A stretch of DNA of 64,000 nucleotides, taken from Pseudomonas hamedanensis (GTDB taxonomy: Bacteria > Pseudomonadota > Gammaproteobacteria > Pseudomonadales > Pseudomonadaceae). The stretch covers positions 952,501 to 1,016,500 of the forward strand of contig NZ_CP077091.1 of NCBI RefSeq assembly GCF_014268595.2, in the 5' to 3' direction. This document shows, piece by piece, positions 46,787 through 53,743 of this stretch. Both the position numbers and the translations under genes were made by a program. The first letter of the stretch is position 1; each line of letters begins with the position of its first letter. The notes beneath the pieces were generated by a model, which was not told where the DNA came from, searched no databases, and was given only the letters and a program-made list of their open reading frames with translations.

Positions 46787-46876
46787 TGTGGGAGGGGGCT
46801 TGCTCCCGAAGGCGGTGGATCAGCCTGGACCTTCGTCGGCTGACAGGACGCGTTCGCGAGCAGGCTCACTCCTACA
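46787..46876. repeat. REPIN overlapping the 3' end of the third OYE gene
   Basis: TGTGGGAGGGGGCTTGCTCC at the left and GCGAGCAGGCTCACTCCTACA at the right. The terminal CTA, read on the minus strand as TAG, is the stop codon of the adjacent OYE gene. Confidence 0.85.
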
Positions 46877-48020
46877 CGGAGGTTGTGTTGGATTCTTGGG
46901 CGAGGTACGTCGGGTAATCGATATAGCCTTCGGCACCACCGCCATACACCGTCGCCGGGTTCAGTGGATTTAGCGGCCAGCTATTGGCGATCCGTGCTGG
47001 CAGGTCCGGATTGGCCATGAACGGCCGGCCGAACGCGACGAGATCCGCCAGGCCCGATTCGAGCAGTTGCGCGCCTGTTTCAGCGGTGTAGCGGCCGGCG
47101 TAAATGATCGCGCCAGTGAACGTCTCGCGCACGGCCTGGCGAAACGTCGTCGGCATCTGTGGTGCGTTGTCCCAGTCAGCCTCGGCGATGGACAGGTAGG
47201 CAATGCCGGCATCTTCCAACACCTTGATCGCTTCGATGTAGGTGGTGTGCGGATCATCTTCGACCATGCCCAGGTAAGTCCGCGCTTCATCGGTTGTGGT
47301 GAACAGCGGCGCGAAACGCACGCCGACCTTGTCCTTGCCGATGCACTCAGCGACGCCGGCCACCACCTCACGCAGGAAGCGCAGGCGATTGTCCAGCGAG
47401 CCGCCGTATTGATCGGTGCGCCGGTTGCTGTGCGCCGAGATGAACTGGTTGACCAGATAACCATTGGCGCAGTGCAGCTCGATGCCATCGAAACCGGCCT
47501 CCATCGCGTTGCGTGCGGCCTGGATATACAACTGAACCAATGCCTGCACTTCATCGGTGCTTAGCGCGCGCGGCGCGGACGGCGGCACCAGTTCACCGGC
47601 GCCAGGCGCAGTTTCGATAAACACGCTGACCCGATCGGTCGCCACCGCAGACGCCGACACCGGCGCCGCGCCGTTGGGTTGCAGGGCCGTGTGGGAGACA
47701 CGCCCGACGTGCCAGAGCTGAGCGAAGATCACGCCATCCACCGCGTGCACGGCCTCGGTGACTTTGCGCCATCCGGCGATTTGCTCAGGGGTATGAATGC
47801 CCGGCGTCCACGCATAACCCTGGCCGCGCGGTTCGATCTGCGTGCCTTCGGTAACCAGCAAACCGGCACCGGCGCGCTGTTGGTAATACGCGGCCATGAG
47901 TTCGTTGGCGACGTTGCCTGGCTGCGTGCTGCGCTGGCGGGTGAGGGGTGGCAGGACGATGCGGTTTTTCAAGGTAAGACTGCCCAGTTTGGCGGGCTTG
48001 AAGAAAGCGCTGTTATTCAT
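46872..48020 (-). CDS. Old yellow enzyme family ene-reductase (third of three)
   Basis: FMN-dependent ene-reductase of 382 aa, more divergent than the other two copies (PPLTRQRSTQPG, LLVTEGTQIEPRGQGYAW, GIELHCANGYLVNQFISAH with the His/Asn pair). It is likely under the NemR-like TetR protein, because a copy of that operator covers its predicted -10 box (TTGCCC-N17-TCTAAT). It resembles E. coli NemA in regulation. The stop codon is supplied by the end of a REPIN. Confidence 0.93.
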   Translation of the reverse strand: MNNSAFFKPAKLGSLTLKNRIVLPPLTRQRSTQPGNVANELMAAYYQQRAGAGLLVTEGTQIEPRGQGYAWTPGIHTPEQIAGWRKVTEAVHAVDGVIFAQLWHVGRVSHTALQPNGAAPVSASAVATDRVSVFIETAPGAGELVPPSAPRALSTDEVQALVQLYIQAARNAMEAGFDGIELHCANGYLVNQFISAHSNRRTDQYGGSLDNRLRFLREVVAGVAECIGKDKVGVRFAPLFTTTDEARTYLGMVEDDPHTTYIEAIKVLEDAGIAYLSIAEADWDNAPQMPTTFRQAVRETFTGAIIYAGRYTAETGAQLLESGLADLVAFGRPFMANPDLPARIANSWPLNPLNPATVYGGGAEGYIDYPTYLAQESNTTSV

Positions 48021-48044
48021 GGAGTACCTTGTTTCGGCTCTGAT

Positions 48045-48059
48045 TAGACCGGTCGACTA
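48045..48059 (-). promoter_or_regulatory. NemR-like operator A, OYE promoter
   Basis: In the direction of OYE transcription the site reads TAGTCGACCGGTCTA and continues AT, so it overlaps a predicted -10 TCTAAT with TTGCCC 17 bp upstream. It matches sites B and C at 12-13 of 15 positions. Confidence 0.75.
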
Positions 48060-48127
48060 GTGGAGGGGCAAAAAAACAACGCCGGGCGCTGCGCACTCGG
48101 CGTTGGCTACGGTTCAGCGGGGGGCAT

Positions 48128-48805
48128 TCAGCCCAGCAACTTCAGCAGTTTCTCAGCCACGGCGGCGGAACTGGCCGGGTTCTGGCCCGTGACCAATTGA
48201 CCGTCGGCCACTACGTGCACCTGCCAGTCAGCGACTTTCGAATAGCGTCCGCCGAGACGCTGGAACTCGTCTTCGATCAAGAACGGCACTACATCAGTCA
48301 GGCCGACAGCGGCTTCTTCGGCATTGGTGAAACCGGTGACGTCGCGGTCTTTGACGATTGGCTGGCCGTCAGCTCGCACAACATGGCGCAACACTCCCGG
48401 TGCATGGCAGACAAAACCGTGGGGCTTGTTGGCGCGGTCGAAGGCTTCGATCAGCGCAATCGAAGCTTTGTCTTCGGCCAGATCCCACAGCGGGCCGTGG
48501 CCACCCGGGTAAAACACTGCATCGAAATCGTCAGCGCGGACATCCGCCAAGCGACCAGTGTTCGCCAGTGCCTGTTGTGCGACGGGATCAGCGCGGAAAC
48601 GATCCGTCTCCGCAGTCTGGGCACCGGGCTCATCGCTTTTCGGATCGAGCGGTGGCTGTCCGCCAGCGGGCGAAACCAGCGTGACGTCAGCGCCGGCGTC
48701 CTTGAAGGCGTAGTAGGGAGCGGCAAACTCTTCCAGCCAGAAACCGGTTTTTTTGCCGGTGCTGCCGAGTTGATCGTGAGAAGTCAAAACCATCAAGATT
48801 TTCAT
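48128..48805 (-). CDS. DJ-1/PfpI family protein, Hsp31-like
   Basis: Class I glutamine amidotransferase-like protein of 225 aa of the DJ-1/Hsp31 group, associated with methylglyoxal (glyoxalase III-type) detoxification, deglycation or chaperoning. The nucleophile elbow is Cys133-His134 in GFVCHAPG, and Glu25 (FWLEEF) is the usual conserved acid. The opening MKILMVLTSHDQLGSTGKKTG block is typical. It is divergent from the TetR gene, and an operator copy covers its predicted -10 box, placing it in the same electrophile-response regulon. Confidence 0.92.
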   Translation of the reverse strand: MKILMVLTSHDQLGSTGKKTGFWLEEFAAPYYAFKDAGADVTLVSPAGGQPPLDPKSDEPGAQTAETDRFRADPVAQQALANTGRLADVRADDFDAVFYPGGHGPLWDLAEDKASIALIEAFDRANKPHGFVCHAPGVLRHVVRADGQPIVKDRDVTGFTNAEEAAVGLTDVVPFLIEDEFQRLGGRYSKVADWQVHVVADGQLVTGQNPASSAAVAEKLLKLLG

Positions 48806-48906
48806 AGTGCACCCTTGGGTTGGTCAGGCATCGGCAGAAGGCGAGGGATTCGCTTGTTGTCGGTGCCGCATGAATTTGTGTGTCGGGGCGCAGCATAGTT
48901 TCCAAT

Positions 48907-48921
48907 TAGACCAGTCGTCTA
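48907..48921 (-). promoter_or_regulatory. NemR-like operator B, DJ-1 promoter
   Basis: Read towards the DJ-1 gene the site is TAGACGACTGGTCTA followed by AT, overlapping a -10 TCTAAT with TTGAAA 18 bp upstream. Arms TAGAC/GTCTA are fully complementary. Confidence 0.75.
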
Positions 48922-48981
48922 GTAATTTTTTCAAAAAATGTTTTTGCCCGAGGGATGTGGCAAACTCCCGGTCCTGAAAAC

Positions 48982-48996
48982 TATACGACTGGTCTA
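48982..48996 (+). promoter_or_regulatory. NemR-like operator C, TetR autoregulation
   Basis: TATACGACTGGTCTA lies 22 nt before the TetR start codon, in the same orientation relative to its gene as sites A and B. Confidence 0.72.
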
Positions 48997-49017
48997 TTGT
49001 CTGGAATTTTGCGCACC

Positions 49018-49602
49018 ATGAAGCCGACCTTTGACGACACGCGCCAACACTTGCTCGACACCGGCCACCGGATGATGGCCGAGAAGGGCTTCACCAGTGT
49101 CGGCCTCAACGAAATCCTGCAGACCGCCGGCGTGCCCAAGGGCTCGTTCTACCACTACTTCAAATCCAAGGAGTTGTACGGTCAGGCGCTGCTCGAAGAT
49201 TACTTTGTCGACTACCTCGCCGACATGGAGCGGCGCCTGACGCTGCCCGGGCTGAGCGCGTTCGAGCGGCTGATGGATTACTGGCAGGGCTGGCAGAACC
49301 GCTGCACCCTGGAAGGCCACGGCGACGAATGCCTGGTGGTGAAACTCAGCGCCGAAGTCGCCGACTTGTCCGAGTCGATGCGCCTGACCCTGCGCGATGG
49401 CGCCGAACGCATCATCGCGCGCATCACGGTGTGCATCGAACAAGGCCAGGCCGACAAAAGTCTGCCCGAGGGCGACGCACGGCATCTTGCCGAGACTTTG
49501 TATCAGCTGTGGCTCGGCGCCAGTCTGTTGAACAAATTGCAGCGCACCGGGCAGTCGCTGCAGACCTCGATGGCGATGACCCGGCAGTTGTTGCGGGTTT
49601 GA
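49018..49602 (+). CDS. NemR-like TetR-family repressor
   Basis: TetR repressor of 194 aa resembling NemR, the redox/electrophile-responsive repressor of nemA and gloA in E. coli. The helix-turn-helix region has VGLNEILQTAGVPKGSFYHYFKSKELYGQALL. Cys residues at NRCTLEGHGDECLVVKL and VCIEQG are candidate sensors; the first pair lies in the region of NemR's sensing Cys. Start at ATG 49018, because operator C overlaps the longer frame. The regulon inferred from operators is itself, the DJ-1 gene and the third OYE gene. Confidence 0.9.
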   Translation: MKPTFDDTRQHLLDTGHRMMAEKGFTSVGLNEILQTAGVPKGSFYHYFKSKELYGQALLEDYFVDYLADMERRLTLPGLSAFERLMDYWQGWQNRCTLEGHGDECLVVKLSAEVADLSESMRLTLRDGAERIIARITVCIEQGQADKSLPEGDARHLAETLYQLWLGASLLNKLQRTGQSLQTSMAMTRQLLRV

Positions 49603-49620
49603 GCCCGTCACTGCGATCCC

Positions 49621-49710
49621 TGTAGGAGTGAGCCTGCTCGCGAAGGCGGCGGGTCAGTTGATACATGAGTTGGCTGACCCACCGTTATCGCGAGCAGGCT
49701 CACTCCTACA
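49621..49710. repeat. REPIN
   Basis: TGTAGGAGTGAGCCTGCTCG and mirror CGAGCAGGCTCACTCCTACA flank about 50 bp just after the NemR-like gene. Confidence 0.88.
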
Positions 49711-49754
49711 CTGTAGAGCGGCGAACCATTGATATTTATTCACTCCCCGATTTC

Positions 49755-49781
49755 TGTGGGAGTGAGCCTGCTCGCGAAAGC
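49755..49781. repeat. REP, right partner degenerate
   Basis: TGTGGGAGTGAGCCTGCTCG continuing CGAAAGC. The expected right-hand mirror near 49815-49835 survives only as CACTTCGTGATCGCAC. Confidence 0.7.
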
Positions 49782-49850
49782 GATCTGTCATTCAACGCGT
49801 CAGTGGCCTGACACGGCACTTCGTGATCGCACACCCTGACCAACATGACA

Positions 49851-49869
49851 AATAAGAATACGTTTCAAT
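49851..49869. promoter_or_regulatory. Candidate Fur box of the TonB receptor
   Basis: AATAAGAATACGTTTCAAT agrees with the pseudomonad-style Fur consensus AATGAGAATAATTCTCATT at 14 of 19 positions. It lies about 90 nt before the receptor start codon, as expected for an iron-repressed receptor. Confidence 0.5.
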
Positions 49870-49941
49870 TACGAATAGGCCGGTATACCATGCGCGGCGT
49901 TTTCATTGGCGGCTTTGCCCTTCGTTTTGGCCTATTCGTAA
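49869..49941 (+). promoter_or_regulatory. 13-bp perfect inverted repeat in the receptor leader
   Basis: TTACGAATAGGCC (49869-49881) and GGCCTATTCGTAA (49929-49941) are exact reverse complements, 47 nt apart. The right arm ends at the AAGG ribosome site of the receptor gene. The paired form could block translation or serve as an operator pair. Confidence 0.6.
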
Positions 49942-49954
49942 AGGTTTTCACTTC

Positions 49955-52078
49955 ATGCGTCGTACTCTGCTTTCCATTTGTGTGCTGCAGGCGTTGTCTT
50001 CCACTTCATGGGCCGAGCAAGCCAAGTCCTCAACAACGCTGGAGCTGGAGGCCACCGACGTCGTCGGCACGGCGGATTACGAGCGGGCAGACGGCCCGGT
50101 GCAAGGATATCGGGCGACACGTTCGGCCAGTGCGACGCGCACCGATACGTCGATCCACGAAACCGCACAATCGATCAGCGTCGTGACCAAGGACGCCGTT
50201 GAAGACATCGGCGCGACCCGCTTGCAGGACGCCCTGGATTACGCCGGCGGCGTAGGGCGGGCGAACAATTTCGGCGGGCAGGGGCTGACCACGTTCACCG
50301 TGCGCGGCTTTACCACTGGCGAGTTCTACCGCAACGGTTTCCCGATCAATCGTGGCTACCCGAACATGCCGGATGCCAACACCATTGAACGTCTGGAAGT
50401 CCTGCGCGGCCCGGCCACCATGCTCTATGGTCGTGGCGATCCGGGCGGTACCTTCAACGTGGTGTCGAAGCAGCCATTGCCCGAGCGTAGCGTGACCCTG
50501 GGCAGTCAGTTGACCGACCAGGGCATGAAGCGTGGCACACTGGACGCCTCCGGCCCGCTTGATGAAGAAGGCCGACTGGCGTACCGACTGAACGTGGTGG
50601 GCGAGGGCGGCGACACCTTTCGCGATCACGTCGAGACCGAACGCTACGGCATTACGCCGGGGCTGACCTGGCAGGCATCGGACGCGACCAAGCTGATATT
50701 CGAAGGCGATTTCATGCGCAACAACGCGCCGCTGGACCGAGGCCTGACGCGCTATCCGAAGCAGATTGGCACGGCCTCGCGTGACACGTTCTTCGGTGAG
50801 AAAGACGTCGGCAAACTGCACAACGACAACAACATGGCGCAGTTGCGTTTTGAGCACATGCTCAATGATGACTGGACCCTGGGCGGCGGTTTCCAGTGGC
50901 TCGACGGCTCGCTCAAGGGCGACGCGATCGAGGCCAACGGCATTGCCGCTGACGGCCGCACGCTGGGGCGCAACTTCAACTATCGCAAACTGGAATGGAC
51001 CGACAAGGACACCCAGCTCAACCTCACCGGGCATTTCAGCACCGGGTCCTTGCAGCACACCTTGCTCACCGGCATCGAATACGAAGATTACGACTACAAA
51101 TCGATCATCCAGCGCTCCAGCGGCGCGGTCGGGGCCTATCCGATCGACATCTTCAATCCGGTCTACGGTCAGCCACGCCCGGCACTGACCCGTACGCCGA
51201 CTCACGACAAGGAAAACCTGAAGACTTACGCTGCGTTCGTCCAGGATCAGGTTGCGTTGACCGACAAACTGAAAGTGCTGGCCGGGGCGCGTTTCGAGCG
51301 CTTCGAACATGACTACGAAACCTACGTACCAGGCGGCAAGAATTGGCAAGCCAGCGACAACGCGGTAACCCCGCGCCTCGGCGTGACCTACGATTTGACC
51401 GAGACGCTGGCGGTCTACGCCAACACCGCACGCTCGTTCAAGCCCAACACCGGCGCCAGCCGCACTGGCGGTGGCTTCGCCCCGGAGAAAGGCAAGTCCT
51501 ACGAGATGGGTCTGAAGTGGGAGGCGCTGGACCAGCAGTTGAGTGTCGAGGCGGCGATCTATCAGATCGAAAAACGCAACGTGCTGACCACCGATCCGGT
51601 GGATTCGACGTTTAACGTGGCGGCCGGCGAGGTGCGCAGCCGTGGCCTGGACCTCAACGTCACCGGCAATCTCACCCCCGAGTGGCGAGTCATCGGCGGT
51701 TACGCCTACGTCGATGCCGAGGTGACCAAGGACAACACGTTGCGTTCCGGCACGCGTCTGCTGAACATTCCGCAGAACAGCTTCAGCCTGCTCAACGTTT
51801 ATGAATTCCAGGACGGCACCCTCAAAGGCCTTGGCCTGGGCACTGGGGTGAAATACGTCGACGAGCGCGCCGGGCAGACTGCCAACACAGCATTTTCGAT
51901 GGGCAACTACACCGTGGTCGATCTGCTGAGTTTCTACAAGGTCAATGACAACGTGCGGCTTAATCTCGACGTGAAAAACCTGTTCGACAGTGATTACGAA
52001 GAGGGCGCGTTCGGCAACGTCTACGCCTATCCGGGCGCACCGAGAACCGTACAGGTGGGGATTTCCTACACGCTGTAA
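49955..52078 (+). CDS. TonB-dependent siderophore receptor
   Basis: Outer-membrane receptor of 707 aa for an iron-siderophore complex, driven by TonB-ExbBD. A signal peptide ends at SWAEQ. The plug (residues about 50-180) has ETAQSISVVTKDAVEDIG and IERLEVLRGPATMLYGRGDPGG, and a 22-strand barrel ends in VQVGISYTL with DVKNLFDSDYEEGAFG. No N-terminal signalling (STN) domain is present, so it transports only. A Fur-like box precedes it. No siderophore genes are near; the ligand, perhaps a xenosiderophore, is unknown. Confidence 0.95.
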   Translation: MRRTLLSICVLQALSSTSWAEQAKSSTTLELEATDVVGTADYERADGPVQGYRATRSASATRTDTSIHETAQSISVVTKDAVEDIGATRLQDALDYAGGVGRANNFGGQGLTTFTVRGFTTGEFYRNGFPINRGYPNMPDANTIERLEVLRGPATMLYGRGDPGGTFNVVSKQPLPERSVTLGSQLTDQGMKRGTLDASGPLDEEGRLAYRLNVVGEGGDTFRDHVETERYGITPGLTWQASDATKLIFEGDFMRNNAPLDRGLTRYPKQIGTASRDTFFGEKDVGKLHNDNNMAQLRFEHMLNDDWTLGGGFQWLDGSLKGDAIEANGIAADGRTLGRNFNYRKLEWTDKDTQLNLTGHFSTGSLQHTLLTGIEYEDYDYKSIIQRSSGAVGAYPIDIFNPVYGQPRPALTRTPTHDKENLKTYAAFVQDQVALTDKLKVLAGARFERFEHDYETYVPGGKNWQASDNAVTPRLGVTYDLTETLAVYANTARSFKPNTGASRTGGGFAPEKGKSYEMGLKWEALDQQLSVEAAIYQIEKRNVLTTDPVDSTFNVAAGEVRSRGLDLNVTGNLTPEWRVIGGYAYVDAEVTKDNTLRSGTRLLNIPQNSFSLLNVYEFQDGTLKGLGLGTGVKYVDERAGQTANTAFSMGNYTVVDLLSFYKVNDNVRLNLDVKNLFDSDYEEGAFGNVYAYPGAPRTVQVGISYTL

Positions 52079-52121
52079 ACCCGGCTCAGCTGTCGCTTCT
52101 GCGCCATGATGGCCTGACTGT

Positions 52122-52150
52122 GGCATGTCGAGATCAGGCATCGACATGCC
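52122..52150 (+). terminator. Hairpin after the TonB receptor
   Basis: Perfect 10-bp stem GGCATGTCGA/TCGACATGCC with a 9-nt loop, 44 nt past the stop codon. No T-run follows, so it may be Rho-assisted or protect mRNA ends. Confidence 0.55.
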
Positions 52151-52314
52151 GCATACAGGCTAGTGAGCGTGCGGCCTGGCCACGTAAGGTGACGCATCAT
52201 TTCCTCGCCGAAGCGTCTGCGCCGCCGCTTTCGCCGGCCTCGACGGCGAGCAATGGTGATCGCCTGACGCTCAGTCAGTGGCCCAAACGTCGATCATGAG
52301 AACAATAAGAACCC

Positions 52315-53727
52315 ATGAATAGCCTGAACCCCAAGGACTCTACCGGTCAGTTGGCGCAAGGTTTCAAACCGCGTCACGTCACCATGCTCTCCATCGCAGG
52401 CATCATCGGCGCGGGACTTTTCGTCGGCTCAGGACACGCCATCGCCGCCGCCGGGCCAGCCGTTTTGCTGGCTTATCTGTTTTCCGGGCTGTTGGTGGTC
52501 CTGGTCATGCGCATGCTCGGCGAAATGGCCGTGGCGCATCCCGACACCGGTTCGTTTTCGACCTATGCCGATCAGGCGATCGGTCGCTGGGCCGGGTTCA
52601 CCATCGGATGGCTTTACTGGTGGTTCTGGGTGCTGGTGATACCGATCGAGGCGCTGGCCGCCGGGCATGTGCTCAACCAGTGGTTTCCCCAGGTCGACGC
52701 GTGGCTGTTTGCCTTGCTGTCGATCGTCGCGTTAGTGATCACCAACCTGTTCAGCGTGTCGAAATACGGTGAGTTCGAGTTCTGGTTTGCGATGGCCAAG
52801 GTCATCGCGATCATCGGTTTCATCGGCCTGGGTTTTGCGGTGTTGATGGGCTGGATTCCCGAGCGGGAAGCCAGTGGTTTGAGTTCGCTGATGGCGCAGC
52901 ACGGTGGTTTTGCCCCCAACGGCTTGTCCGCCGTGGTCGGCGCGTTCATCACCATCATGTTCAGTTTCATAGGCACTGAGGCGGTGACCATTGCCGCTGC
53001 GGAATCGAACAACCCGGCGCAGAACATTGCCAAGGCCACACGCTCGGTGATTTGGCGCATCGGCATTTTCTATTTGCTGTCGATCTTCGTGGTGATTTCC
53101 GTGGTGCCGTGGAATGACCCGCTGCTCGCCTCGGTGGGCTCTTACCAGCGCGCCCTCGAACTGATGAACATTCCTCACGCCAAGTTTCTCGTCGACGTGG
53201 TGGTGTTGATCGCCGTGGCCAGTTGCATGAATTCGTCGATCTACATTTCTTCGCGCATGCTTTATTCGCTGGGCCGACGCGGTGACGCACCGCCCGCGCT
53301 GAAAGTGACCTCGGCGGCCGGCGTGCCAAGGGCGGCGGTCATTGCCAGTACGGTGATCGGCGCCGGCGTCACGCTGCTCAGCTACTTCATGCCGGCCGGG
53401 CTGTTTCAGTTCCTGCTCGCCAGTTCCGGCGCGATTGCCTTGCTGGTGTACCTGGTGATCGCGATTTCGCAGTTGCGTATGCGCCGTCGGCTGGAAAGGG
53501 AGAAGGTCGAACTGACCTTGCGCATGTGGCTGTTTCCCTGGCTGACCTGGCTGGTGATCGCGTTTATTTGCACGGCCCTCGCTGTGATGATGTTCACCCC
53601 GGCGCATCGGCTTGAAGTGTCGTCGACCATTGGCCTGGCGCTGGTTATTTCCTTCGTCGGTCTGGTTACTGCCCGTCAGCATGGCTCGGCGGGCAGGGTG
53701 GTAGCGGTAGCGGTAGCGAAACCCTAG
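52315..53727 (+). CDS. Amino-acid permease, GabP-like (APC family)
   Basis: Inner-membrane amino acid/proton symporter of 470 aa of the AAT group of the APC superfamily, closest in pattern to GABA permease GabP. Twelve hydrophobic segments are seen. Signatures are FKPRHVTMLSIAGIIGAGLFVGSG near residue 17, the AEMAVAHPDTGSFSTYA-like block near residue 63, and FSFIGTEAVTIAAAES near residue 218. No catabolic genes are adjacent, so the substrate is uncertain. Confidence 0.9.
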   Translation: MNSLNPKDSTGQLAQGFKPRHVTMLSIAGIIGAGLFVGSGHAIAAAGPAVLLAYLFSGLLVVLVMRMLGEMAVAHPDTGSFSTYADQAIGRWAGFTIGWLYWWFWVLVIPIEALAAGHVLNQWFPQVDAWLFALLSIVALVITNLFSVSKYGEFEFWFAMAKVIAIIGFIGLGFAVLMGWIPEREASGLSSLMAQHGGFAPNGLSAVVGAFITIMFSFIGTEAVTIAAAESNNPAQNIAKATRSVIWRIGIFYLLSIFVVISVVPWNDPLLASVGSYQRALELMNIPHAKFLVDVVVLIAVASCMNSSIYISSRMLYSLGRRGDAPPALKVTSAAGVPRAAVIASTVIGAGVTLLSYFMPAGLFQFLLASSGAIALLVYLVIAISQLRMRRRLEREKVELTLRMWLFPWLTWLVIAFICTALAVMMFTPAHRLEVSSTIGLALVISFVGLVTARQHGSAGRVVAVAVAKP

Positions 53728-53743
53728 TCAGCCTGGCGCTGAC

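Noticed and set aside
50030..52147. Long minus-strand open frame (705 codons) opposite the TonB receptor
   Set aside because: The plus strand encodes a complete receptor with signal peptide, plug and barrel. The antisense translation is low in family features and is a GC-skew shadow.
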